64,000 bases of DNA, from positions 54,672,429 to 54,736,428 of the forward strand of contig OX485804.1 of the NCBI GenBank assembly GCA_950295325.1, given 5' to 3'. This document shows, in pieces, positions 22,718 through 34,000 of the stretch. Source of the stretch: Polytrichum commune. Taxonomy: Eukaryota > Streptophyta > Polytrichopsida > Polytrichales > Polytrichaceae. Both the position numbers and the translations under genes were made by a program. The notes under the pieces are model-generated. The model ran no database searches. It saw only the letters and a list, made by a program, of their open reading frames with translations, and had not been told where the DNA came from. Numbering within the stretch: the first letter of the stretch is position 1; each line of letters starts with the position of its first letter.

Positions 22718-23517
22718 TGTGAGCCCAAAATGGTGCCCACATGTGGTGATTAACTCTTCGAAACCAATTTTAGTTTGACTTTGAGGTGTTATGATTATTC
22801 ACAAAACATAAAAAGAGTGAAGTGTGGTGTGGATTTAAGTTTAGGCATTAGAATGTGTTGTGTGGTTATTTCAAGGTTTGATTTCAATAGGAGAATGCCT
22901 TGATTATGTGAGTAAGGGGTAAGGTGAGGCAAGGTGAGCTCCGCGGGTTAAATGCCCACTTTTGGATCCATCTTGTTAGTTTAGGAAGAAGGAAGCTTGG
23001 TGGAAGGGGATTAGTCCCTACTTTAGAGGTGAAGGTTAAGGGATTGTGATTGGAGGTGCTAATCCTCTCACCCTATCCTCACCTCTCTCTCCCTCCTCCC
23101 CTCTCTCCCTCTTTGCTACTTAAGGTGTTTTCTCTCTCATTTTCCACTCTCTCCATCAAGCGCTCTCAAGGGAGCAAGCTCTTAAGAGCTTGAGCCACGT
23201 GTGTGGATTGTTAGGTTCTAGTGAAGTTAGTTAGTTAAGCTCTCTCTCTCAATTCCTCCCATGGGAGTGAACTCTTATAGCTTGAAAGCCACGTGTGTGG
23301 ATTAGTTAGCCTTAGTGATGTTAGGGAGTTAGTTTAGTTAATTAGTCCAAATCATAGAAACCAAGTAGCAAAGTATTTGATTAGAGGCTTAGGGTCACCA
23401 AATTAGTTCGTAGTTTGAAATCCCTTTAGGTGGACTCCTAATTAGTGTGTTAGTTAGGGCCATTAATGAGCTTGGCCAAACCTTAGTGCAAATGTACTAG
23501 GCTTTGCCCATCAGGTT

Positions 23518-23752
23518 AAAAGCTTACCGGTTGGGCAGCAAGACTAAGCTTACCGGTTGGGCCAACAGACTGAGCTACCGGTTGGGCAGCAGACTAAGCT
23601 TACCGGTTGGGCAGCAGACTGAGCTACCGGTTGGGTAGCAGACTAAGCTTACCGGTTGGGACAGCAGACTGAGCTACCGGTGGTCCAGCAGACTAAGCTT
23701 ACCGGTTGGGCAGCATACTAAGGTTACCGGTTGGGCAGCAGACTAAGGTGCT
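23518..23752. repeat. Minisatellite, ~24-25-bp unit, about 9 copies
   Basis: Units of the form taccggttgggcagcagact plus aag or gag. Same LTR position as the different arrays in copies 1, 2 and 4. Confidence 0.92.
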
Positions 23753-24052
23753 ACGTGTTCAACCGAAGTTACCACCCGATCAAGGGTGTACCAAGCCGAG
23801 CTAGGATTAGGAGATCTAAGAATTAGTTGGAGATTAAGCTAGTGAAACCATCAACTAATGAGTGATGTGGGTGACTTAGAATTAGGACTTAGGGAGATGA
23901 CTTAATGAAATTAGTCAATGTGTGAGTTGTGTGGTTAGATAGCTGGGAGGGTTTGTGGTTTTTACAAGCAACTATATTTGAGGTTAACCATTGAGGGAGT
24001 GTTTTTCAACACTTACATCCTTGTTGGTCAAGAATCAATCACTTAGATAACA

Positions 24053-24226
24053 ATGGAGAAGGAGGAGGACTCTAGCATTGGCAAGGTGAAGGAGAGGATA
24101 ATCAAAGGCGCAAGGAGAATATCCTTGAGAGCTTGTGTTGCCAAGGCTGCCGGTTGGACTCTTGAGAAGGCCAATTCGGCCACAAGCCAAGAGGTCACTA
24201 CTAATAAACAAAGTGATTCAAAATGA
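24053..24226 (+). CDS. Conserved small open frame inside the LTR (copy 3)
   Basis: 57 residues, MEKEEDSSIGKVKERIIKGA...AAGWTLEKAN...KQSDSK, with a TGA stop. A TAA lies just upstream in frame, fixing the ATG. Rich in K and E, no membrane or signal features. See the copies at 12327-12551 and 14543-14716, and the shortened relative at 61552-61626. Function unknown. Confidence 0.4.
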   Translation: MEKEEDSSIGKVKERIIKGARRISLRACVAKAAGWTLEKANSATSQEVTTNKQSDSK

Positions 24227-24338
24227 CATGAATGCCTTGGGATGCAAAGAGATCATTCTTTTGATACAAACAATACATGTGATTCTCAACACCATCACCC
24301 GGACTAGGACGCCTAAGGGGGGTGGTTTTGGCCTCACA

Positions 24339-24440
24339 CTACCCATTTTGGCAACTCATCCTCTTGGTTGCTATACAAACCAACACATTTTTTGTGAAGT
24401 GGGATGCGTTCCTTGTTGGCTTATAATCCTATCTTGGAAC
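24339..24440 (-). pseudogene. LINE relic, continuation upstream of the solo LTR
   Basis: Begins with the right copy of the ctacc target duplication. Minus-strand translation is compatible with the region preceding zf-RVT, but too short and damaged to place exactly. Confidence 0.45.
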
Positions 24441-24969
24441 AGACCATAGTGTTCCAGTAGTTTGACCCACAAATTGTAATAAACATCTGCAAGAGAGAAT
24501 TTGGTTTACACTTCCTCCCATTCTAAAGAATCATTCATTTCCGGTATCATGAAGCAAATTCTTACATGATATGAAAAAAATATAGTATTATTATTCTGAT
24601 TTGTTTTCATAGAAATGAATGTAATAAGAAAAGTTAGGAGTGATCACCTAGTTATTTGGAGTTCGTCATTGAAAGTTAGAAAGTTACTTGTTTAAAGCTA
24701 GATAGTTGTCTAAAAATAGTGAGTTGTCTAGAGTTTGTTATTGAAAGTTAGAAAGTTGGTTGTTTAAAGTTAGATAGTTGTTTAAAGATAATGAGATGTC
24801 TAGAGTTTAATCTGTCATGTTTCCTTCCAAAGTTTTGATATCTCCCATCATTGGCTTATGCTAGTTGCAGCTAGAAACTCTTTGTTTTCCCTCATCAAAC
24901 TTTTCTACACGATATTTTTGGTGCTTCCACTGAGAGGCGCTTTGGGGTAGTTAGTTTGGTTAAGGCATT
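24441..24969. other. Non-coding, upstream of the gag relic
   Basis: AT-rich with a near-duplicate pair of strings (gttagaaagtt..tgtttaaagct/gtta..tagatagttgt) at about 24675-24800. The end (cttccactgagaggcgcttt) is plausible as a gypsy leader before the ATG at 24970. Confidence 0.4.
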
Positions 24970-25524
24970 ATGGGGGATTATGAAGAAGCTATGGGAGGAA
25001 GACAAAATATGGAAAATATTGTGGGAGCATTAGCTATGTTAATGGAGCAACATAGAGGAAATTCCAGTGAACATGAGGCTACTAGAGTCCTGAGGAGTGT
25101 TGTAAACAAAATTAGTATATTCGATGGAAAAAAAATTACAAACTTTCTGAGGGTATTTGTTTGTGAGATTGAGGTGCATCAAGTGCAAGAAGATTGCATG
25201 ACGCAAATTTTTGATTTGGATGTGGTTCCCAATTTTTTTTGAAAGAATCCGAGATATTCGGGAAGATGCCAATGTGACGTCATGGGTTACATTTGATGGG
25301 TGATTGAGAGATGAGTATTTTGATGAAGATTCTGAGAGAGTGAGTAGAAAATCTTTTATTAATTGGGTGGAACAACAACTAGAGAATGATATGGGTTCAA
25401 ATGAGTTGTTGAGAGAATTTGAAAAGAAATATAACTAGTTGCCGTTGGAAGAGAGACACCTTCTTGATACAAAAAAGGCAGAGATATTTTTGTAGGCAAC
25501 TAATAATGCACTACAAGACAAACT
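24970..25524 (+). pseudogene. Ty3/gypsy Gag relic
   Basis: Opens with MGDYEEAMGGRQNMENIVGA, then an H.V..R.V..IS.FDGK..T.FL region. After a frameshift in a T-run near 25240 it continues with LRDEYFDEDSERVSRKSF.. and LPLEERHLLDTKKAEIF, interrupted by single stop codons. The 'FDG...F...Y..E' and 'W..L..EY....' pattern is that of gypsy Gag. It is cut at about 25525 by LTR-like sequence. Not functional. Confidence 0.65.
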
Positions 25525-25600
25525 TGTCAGCCATAAACCCCCACCCTTGTGCGTCCGTGTCCGGGTGAGAGCTCATGGCTCACATGGGTTTGATTAATCT
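25525..25600. repeat. LTR-end fragment (caccctt..gtccgggtgag motif)
   Basis: Starts TGTCAGCC and contains the ccccacccttgtgcgtccgt and tccgggtgag blocks found just inside the termini of the other LTR families here. The full extent was not resolved. Confidence 0.45.
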
Positions 25601-26149
25601 TACTTAGCCCTGTGAACTTGACTCCCAATGCTCCCACAATACAACTTTAACACATACATTTTTATTCAAAAAGAAACAAGGCCACTAGCATTTTAAAATG
25701 CTCTTAATCCTGTGAGGATCTTTCTCTCACACACTTACTACTCAAGTTTATACACCACACTAAAACCCTACACATTACTGATATGCATTAATATCAACTT
25801 AGTCAATTCCAGCCATGCATTGATATCTGAGATGACCTCTTATTCTTCTTCAACACCCTACCACTACAATTCACTCACTACCTGATCACACCTCAGTTCC
25901 CTACTCGACCCTCCACCAATTTCAACGACTCCCAGCAACCTAACCAAGGCTCCTTTGCTTGGCTAACTTTCATCTTTTCACATTGCACTGGGACTCTGTC
26001 GTCTCCTATGGTCTGCCGCATGCCTGTGGAAATCCCAACTATAAGAGATAGAAAAATGTTAGGAAAATAAAAGGATGGAAAATAATCACGGGAAACAATA
26101 TTTAGTTTGAAAGTACCTATGCCCAAAACGAAGCCCTATGGAGCAGTTC
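25601..26149. other. No gene recognised
   Basis: Probably continuation of the LTR-like sequence. No long frame or structured repeat identified. Confidence 0.3.
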
Positions 26150-27060
26150 TCTAGAGTCTTGTCTTTGACAAGGTTTGTGCTAGGGATCATGTTCTTAATG
26201 CACTCGGGGATGGGGGAATTCCACCAACAAAGCCATTTGGCCTAAACGGAAGCGTTCACGAAGGAGGTAGCAACCGTTTGGAGCTTTTCAATACTCATGT
26301 TTGGGTGAAGATTCTCCGAGAAGTGATAGTCAATCCGCTCGAAAGCAAAGCATAAGGTAAGAAAAACTAATCGACCAACAAGAGCATAAAACAAACTAAG
26401 AATGAAGTGGAATGGAAAGAAAATGACCTCGTGGAAGAAGTCATCGCCGTTGTCTTTGTGGACGACGGAGATGTACTTCTCAAAATTATGAGAGTGGATG
26501 GTTTCGATCATCATGTCTTGGACCTTGGTCATGACATCCCAAATGTCGGTAGTAGTTCTATGCACCATGGGTGTGGACTCACGGTACAACCTAGCAGCCA
26601 GTTCCGCTAGATTGGAAAGGTACGAGCGTTAAACACAGAGATTAATGAGAGGGCAAGAATTGGCAAGGAATACTAAGACAAAAAATATCTTGTAGAGGAA
26701 TTTGATGAAGATGTCCACGATGAGTTTGTACCATGTAGGGTTCTTCTTCTAGGTCTCCTCGCATATCTTGTAGTCCACAAGGGAGATAAGGTCCTTGAAC
26801 TCAATCAAATCCATCTTACCAAATGTGCGAATGCGGAGAAGTTTGGCAGGAAGGTTGGCCTTAACATGGTCATGCTTAGTGGACCTAAAAGAACAAGAGG
26901 TAAGAGAGAGTGGTAGATGAATATGGAAATGCAAATGCAACAATGAAAGGGAACATGTCAAAGACACATACTAGTTGATATCGTTCATAGCATTAAGGAA
27001 CAAAGCAATAGAGTTTCCGGGATCAACCACAATGCAGTCGACGGAGATGTGCCATATAGT
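26150..27060 (-). pseudogene. Unidentified multi-segment coding-like relic
   Basis: Minus-strand pieces look protein-like, in order: HISVDCIVVDPGNSIALFLN (about 27050-26990), STKHDHVKANLPAKLLRIRT and FKDLISLVDYKICEE (26890-26755), STPMVHRTTTDIWDVMTKV and HNFEKYISVVHKDNGDDFFH (26580-26430), FERIDYHFSENLHPNMSIEK (26350-26290). Some junctions resemble splice sites, for example ttcttttag before GTCCACTAAG. In-frame stops occur between and within pieces. I do not recognise the family. It could be a captured or degenerate host gene with short exons. Confidence 0.35.
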
Positions 27061-27099
27061 TAAGGTTTTTGCTAGGGCTCAAACCAACCCAAAGACAAT

Positions 27100-28700
27100 A
27101 ACCCAGGGACTAGGTCTCAAGAAAGACTGAGCTAGTGTCTATAAGGATTAATGTCACATTGGATTAAGGTTCTAACAACAATCTAGGTCTTTTACTCTTT
27201 TGTCTCCTCTCCCTCATGCTTTACTTCCACGCTTATGGTTCATTGGTGCTTTGAATCGTGTGTGGGTATGTCCTATCTGATGACTCCTATCACTCTAGTT
27301 TCATACTTTCTAATTTTGTCGTGAAGCTCAACAACTTTGGCAATAGTCTTTTCGTATCTTGGAAATAGTCTCCAATGGATTTACATCCTATTGGGGTAAG
27401 TACCTTTTTGCTTCCATAAAACAATAATGCAATGCCATCAATCTTAATTCAAATGATTTCATTCAACACAATGGTTCAATTCGTTATTTTTCTTATATTA
27501 ATATTTCTTTATGAACTTATCTCATTCATGAACCATCACACATAACATCTTGGTCTGCACTCTCTGCACAATTCAAGATAATACGAACATGCACGGCTAT
27601 ATTTTGTAGTAGCATGAAGCTTAATTAGCCAAGCATTAATCAAGTCAAATAAGATAGGTAATATCTACTACTCATTTATGAGTCGATCATCTCAATGTCA
27701 TGTGGCACATTTCCATACTAAGTAATGATGAATGTAACATTTCTCGGCCCATACTTCTCTCACATACTTCCAAGGTTAACATGTCCTTGTTCTTATCATT
27801 AAATTGCACTCCTCTCCATTCTCCCAACGTTGCCTCTCGGCCACTCACTCGAACTAACTCTCACTGTCTTCGTCTTTCTCTCTCTCGCTGGCGATAGGCA
27901 TGCTCGCTCCCTGCTCTCTCAGACTCTCTCTCCAACCAACCTTTCTTCTCACAGGTTGCTATCTGGATCAAATGGCCATAGTCTTTCTCTGGCTTCCCAA
28001 CCTTCTAGCTTTCTCTCACATACTGTGCTCATGGCCCAGTGTTTGCCTCCATACTGGCTTTCAACAACATCAATTAGGTTAAACTTTGATATAGCAATCA
28101 TATGTCTTCTTTTTGTATGAGAATTCTATTTGGCTATATTCTGGTTGCTTCAGCACCACTCTAGTCTTTTCCACTATGGTTCATTCAACCTCTCGTCTCT
28201 CTTAGGTATTTCATTTTAGATTTCTTTCTCATTGTTGTATGTTTCTCTTTCCCGAGATGCCTTCACACGCACCTTCTCTATAAGACGACTTGTTCTCCCA
28301 TACTTAATTCCTTAGATTACTACTCATATTGTTGCTACGGTCCCTCTCTTCTATCTTATGAATGTATGCATTCTTTCCACAACATGTTGTCGTTCTCACA
28401 CACTTACATCTTTGACAAGTTAGAATAACTTCATTTATTGATGGCTATAGCCTGAATTGATATTCATTTCACTGCCTCACTTTGCACTATCACAAAGTCA
28501 ATACAAAGGCATTTAACTTCGGCACTTTGCCGGTCCTACACATTCCTTGCTATCTACGACTACTCTAGCTTATTGCTCAAAAATCCTCTTTGATTATGGC
28601 ATGTCTCCTCTCTTCGGCAATAGTCTCTTATCCTATGACTTCTCTGAGACGGTTATAACTCCTTCCTAACGTCACTCGGTTGCTAAAACCGCTACAGAGG
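27100..28700. repeat. Dispersed repeat R3-like sequence, diverged
   Basis: Loosely follows the order of 18270-19800 (tagtgtctataagga, cacattgg, caatctaggtcttttac, ttggcaatagtctt and related strings). No gene seen. Confidence 0.4.
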
Positions 28701-28740
28701 TCCTTCCATTTGACCATAGCCCATCATTTTCATCTATTCT

Positions 28741-29439
28741 TCAAAAAGCTTGGTTCAAAAAGTCTTGTTTCAGACGGTAGCCCAAAAATCCGCTTGTTAA
28801 TCCGCTACCAAACCCTCGTATTCCCACATAACAAGTTTTTTCATGCCATTTGCACACTCCATATGGAAATTCCTCCAAGGCCTTGCATCCCCACATGTAC
28901 AGTTTCTTCAAACATGCCAAACCCTCTAATCCTTCCGGGATCTTCTTCAAAAATTTGCATCCATTAAATGCCAATTCCCCAAAGGCCTCGCATTCCTACA
29001 TGTAAAGTTCTTCCAAACATGTCAAACCCCCTAATCCTTCCGAGATCTTACTAAGGGATTTGCATGCACAAAATTTTTATTCCTCTAATGCCATGAGCGT
29101 GCACACTCCAAATCAAAATTTCTCCAAGGCCTTGGAGTGTCACATAGAAAGATTTTTCAAACATGTCAAACTACTTAATCCTTCCGGGATCATATTCAAG
29201 GATTTGGATCCACTAAGTTCCAATTTCCTCCAACGCCACAAACGTGCACACACCATATGGAAATTCTTCACATGCCCAACATTTCTTCAAACACGTCAAA
29301 CCCCTTAGTCCTTCTCAAATCATCTTCAAGGATTTGCATTCATTAAATTCTAAGTCCTCCAACGCCACGAGTGTGCATACTCTGGATGGAAATTCTTCCA
29401 AGCCATTGCCATCTCACATGTACGATTTCTTCAAACATG
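28741..29439 (-). pseudogene. Decayed 3' LRR units beyond the PNL stop
   Basis: The LRR repeat continues on the minus strand for about five further units, marked by recurring 'gatcttcttcaaggatttgc' strings at irregular spacing (about 113-145 bp). The units are out of frame and shortened. One stretch still reads as FLKKIPEGLEGLACLKKLYM. Either the gene was once longer and a frameshift at about 29450 cut it, or these units decayed after the stop formed. Confidence 0.75.
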
Positions 29440-31020
29440 TCAAACTACAAATTTCTCCGGGATCTTCTTCAAGGATATGCATCCATCAAATGTCAATTCC
29501 TCCAACGTCACAAGCATGCCCACTCCGGATGGAAATTCTTCCAAGGCCTCGCAGTCCGACATGTCTAGTTTCTTCAAACATGTCAAACCCCCGAATCCTT
29601 CTGTGATGTTCTTCAAGGATTTGCATCCACGAAAATTCAATTCCTCCAACACCATGAGTGTGCCCACTCCGGATGGAAATTCTTCCAAGGCCTCGCATTC
29701 CCACATGTACAACTTCTTCAAACATGTCAAACCCCTAAATCCTTCTGGAATCTTCTTCAAGGATTTGCATCCATTGAATGCCAATTTCTCCAATGCCTTC
29801 AACGTGCACACTCCGGATGGAAACTCTTCCAAGGCCTCACAATCCCACATATGTAGTTTCCTCAAATGTGCCAAACCCCCTAATCCTTCCGGAATCTTCT
29901 TCAAGGATTTGCATCCACTGAATCCCAATTTCTCTAACGCCATGAGCGTGCACACTCCGGATGGAAATTCTTCCAAGGCCTCACAGTCCCACATGTAGAG
30001 TTTCTTCAAACATGTCAAACCCCCTAATCCTTCTGAGATCTTCTTCAATGATTTGCAGCCATTAAATTTCAATTCTTCCAAGGTCACAAGCGTGCACACC
30101 CCGGATGGAAATTCTTCCAGGGCCTCGCAGTCCCACATGTACAGTTTCTTCAAACATGTCAAACCCCTCAATCCTTCCGGGATATTCTTCAAGGATTTGC
30201 ATCCATAAAATTCCAATTCTTCCAAGGCCACCAGCGTGCACACTCCAAATGGAAATTCTTCCAAGGCCTCACATTCCCACATGTATAGTTTCTTCAAACA
30301 TGTCAAATCCCTTAGTCCTTCTGGGATATTCTTCAAGGATTTGCATCCATTGAATGCCAATTCCTCCAACGCCTCGAGTATGCCCACTCCGGATGGAAAT
30401 TCTTCCAAGGCCTCACATCTCGACATGTAGAGTTTCTTCAAACATGTCAAACCCCTTAATCCTTCCGGGATATTCTTCAAGAATTTACATCCACAAAAAT
30501 TCAATTCCTCCAATGCCATGAGTGTGCCCACACCGGATGGAAATTCTTCCAAGGCCTCGCAGTCCCACATGTAGAATTTCTTCAAACATGTCAAGCCCCA
30601 TAATCCTTCCGGAATCTTCTTCAATGATTTGCATCCATTAAATTCCAATTCTTCCAACACCACAAGCGTGCACACTCCAAATGGAAATTCTTCCAAGTCC
30701 TTGCACTCCCACATGTACAATTTCTTCAAACATGTCAAACCCCTTAATCCTTCCGGGATCTTCTTCAAGGATTCGCATCCACTGAATGTCAATTCTTCCA
30801 ACGCCATGAGCGTGCACACCCCAGATGGAAATTCTTCCAAGGTCTCACATTTCCAGATGGAGAGTTTCTTCAAACATGTCAAACCCCTCAATCCTTCCGG
30901 GATCCTTTTCAAGGATTTGCATTGAATAATGTTTAATTCCTCCAAGGAGACTATTCTTTGAAGTCCATTTGGAAACTCATCCAATGTTTCACAACCTATA
31001 AAACTAAGTTCTTTGAGAGT
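29440..31020 (-). repeat. LRR array: 11 units of 144 bp
   Basis: Each unit encodes two 24-residue LRRs: a CLKKLYMW.CEALEEFPSGV half and a LEELxFxGCKSLKKIPEGL half. The length, 1581 bp, is 11 units less one codon. The first unit (TLKELSFIGCETLDEFPNGL) is divergent; the other ten are close to identical. The even 48-residue period and high identity point to recent unequal exchange. Variable residues sit at positions such as YMWEC/YMWDC/YMSRC. Confidence 0.93.
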
Positions 31021-34000
31021 TTTGAAATGGAGAACATCAAATGGAAGAAATTTGGAAAATTGGCCCATGCATATTTTAAGTATACTTAATTTCTGCAAAT
31101 GTAATTTGGCAATCTTTTTCATATCATGGTTGAATTTGTGTTGCGTTACCAAAAAATCATCACATTCTATATTGAAATGGATACTCAAGCTTTTGAGTTT
31201 GGTTGTTCCCTTGAGGATAGCAAAAAGAAGGGGCACATCCTCGCAATTTTGAACACTTAATAATCGTAGACCTTGCACTTGTACAATTGTTGTAGATGTC
31301 AATACTTTCTCAATATTTGTAAATGACAAGCCTTCAATCAATCTTGTATCCTGCATGGAAAAAAACATTAGACAACGAAACATTTAGTCTTAAATCTTAG
31401 TTTTTTCTTGCTTATGGTTACAATTCTAAATTCAATTCATAACTTCATAATGATTTTGTAAAGACATTCATTTGTGTGCCGCATACCTTTCGATTACGAT
31501 AATCAATGAATGTGGATGAAGAATAATTCGTTAATCGAGAGCCTTGATATTCTGTTTCCGCAATCATACGACCCATATCCCGCAAATGATCATGCATATC
31601 CAAACCACCATTTTCATCAACTCTTAGCAACGATTTGTCTTGTAGCCTTTCGAGAGTTTGCTTTATAATGTTATCATCATCATCATCATCAAAGCATCTA
31701 AGCACTGCTTCTTTCGTAGGTTGCATGCCACCAATCCACGAGTCTTTGCAAAAGAAACAAGATATATCCAAGAACATGTTCTTTTCCCTTTCATTGAGCT
31801 CATCAAAACTTGTGCGTAATGTATTCCAAATTCTACCTTCTTCATTTCCATTGTGCCTTGCCCTCAACAATCTTTGCAATTTTCGCTCCCATATTCTCAA
31901 ACGTTTTTCCCCATTTAAGGAACTACCCATCACCTTCAAACTCAATGGGAGTCCACCACAAGCGCTCACAATTTCCTTGACTACATATGTCAAGTATGGC
32001 AAGCATGGTTGGTTGGTTGTAAAGTTTGCATGCATCGAAAATAATTCCAAAGATTGTTGCTTGTCAAGGGTTTCCACATCCACTTTACCGACCATAGGTA
32101 TATATGCTTCCAAGAACTCCCATTCACGAGCAGTGGCAATTAATTTACTTCCATCACCATCTTGAAATTCATGATTGCCCAATAGTCCCTTCAGTTGGCT
32201 TGCTTTAGTAACATTGTCTGCAACAATAAGGATTCTTTTTGTACTTGGATATTGGGTCAAAATCTCTCTTACTTCCATTAATGTTTTGGTTTTGGGTGAC
32301 GTTTTCACATTTTCTAGCTTGTATTTCATTGCAAAAGTACAACTTTCATTTGTGAAGGCATTTACAAAGACCGTCACATAGAATTGGTGGGAGATGTGAT
32401 CACTTAGAGCATCTGCAAATGTTGACTTGCCAATTCCACCCATGCCCACAAACCCCACACTTCCAACATGTTGAAGTAGTTTTTCCAATTTTGGCATCTT
32501 TTCTATGAGGCCAATCAATTTGGAATCCTCCTTCGTGTTGTATCCCCCCTACAAAATGTCAATATACCAAGTTAATTTGTTGCTATTGAAAAAATCACAT
32601 AAGTTACATGAGGTTTGTATTGTTTTGCACCGTTAAGTATGTGATATTATTATTGGTCAAGATTCATCCAACTTTCTTTACAAATAAATCTTGACAAAGT
32701 AGTATTCACCTCATGTCGCATTTGATCTGACGATGTGTTTTTCGACTGCTCTTCAATATTCGATAATGAGGTGGTATTACCAAGCTTCAAACCAAGAATA
32801 GATGTGGGCTCATTGAGTTGCTTGGAGGCTAAAACATCATGGAAAGTCTCAAGGATTGCATCACTCTTTAATTTTCTCAAAGTCTTATGAATATCAAGGA
32901 ATGTTGGCCTTTTTGAAGGTTCTTGGGACCAACATTCATGTATCAATGATTTCAATCCTTCTGAACATGCTTGAGGGAGCTCGGGCCTCTCACCATTCAA
33001 GATAAAATCGCTGTAATTGCGAGAACAATCAAAATTTATCTTTCTTAAAAGGATCTCAGAGCACATCATGCCGAAACTAAAGACGTCCATTTTGAATGCA
33101 TCTACCTTTGATTTTTTTTCAAGCACTTCAGGTGCCGTATACCCAGGAGTTCCATAAAGACCAGTGGGCACCTTTGAAGAGCTTGTCACTTCAATTTTGG
33201 AAATACCAAAATCAACTAGCTTCACATGCACATGTTCCACACTAGTTGAATCGTTTGAAGTTAGGACGACATTTTGAGGCTTCAAGTCACGATGGGCAAC
33301 ATCCATATCGTGAAGGTAGCACATTCCACTTGCGATTTGCAACATAATATCAATTGCATTTTCTTCATTGAATGAAGTTTGTTGTTCTAAGAAACACAAC
33401 AAGTCCGTAGTTCCTCGCTCCGTGACAATTTCAAACATTTTTTGGTTCTTCTTCATCAAGCCACAATGAAACAACTTCTTGATGTTCGGATGATCCCTCG
33501 TAAAGCCACAACAAAACAACTTGATGATGCTCGGATGATTCAAAGCTCCTAACATACTTGCTTCTTTCCAAACCATTGCTTCATGCTTTGGGTCTTTGAC
33601 TTCGATGAACTTTGTGGCAGTATCAAAATCCAACCATTTTGTGGAGTATACATGTCCTGATTGACCTTGACCCAACTTATCCTGTCGCCTTTTATGTTTA
33701 GGGCGAGGGTAGTCATGAGGAAAGATGATGCTATCCAATTCACCACCTTCTGCCTTTTGAAGTCCCTTTACTCGGTCCCTTAAGTACTCTACAAGCCTGC
33801 AATCTTTGCAACTTGCACTTTTGCACATTTTCAAGTGCTTTGAAAACCTCTCATACATTGAATTACGGTCCTCTTCAACCTCATCAATGCACGTCGGAAA
33901 AAATGTCATAGAGCTTTCAATCTTCAAAATTTCAGCTTTTCGATTAGGAAAAAGATGACAAAATACTTTGCACATTGTGTGGAAAGAACACTCAAAGTCC

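Larger units (their letters stand above)
22718..24338 (+). repeat. Solo LTR, TGTGAG...CTCACA family, copy 3
   Basis: 1621 bp from TGTGAGCCCAAAATGG to GGCCTCACA, flanked by a perfect 5-bp direct repeat ctacc. It is inserted in the LINE relic, whose sequence continues on both sides. With no internal region present, it is the product of recombination between the two LTRs of a former gypsy-type element. It carries the conserved small frame at 24053-24226 and a minisatellite. This is the best-defined full-length copy of the family in the window. Confidence 0.92.

Noticed and set aside
29477..30925. Plus-strand repeat frames (HTPDGNSSKA.. type) over 29.4-30.9 kb
   Set aside because: Antisense shadows of the LRR repeats; the minus strand carries the spliced PNL gene.
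32650..32709. Extension of the kinase exon to the stop at 32650
   Set aside because: The tail after MRHE is intron read-through; a GAG|GTGAAT donor and a matching acceptor at 32549 lead in phase into the NB-ARC exon.
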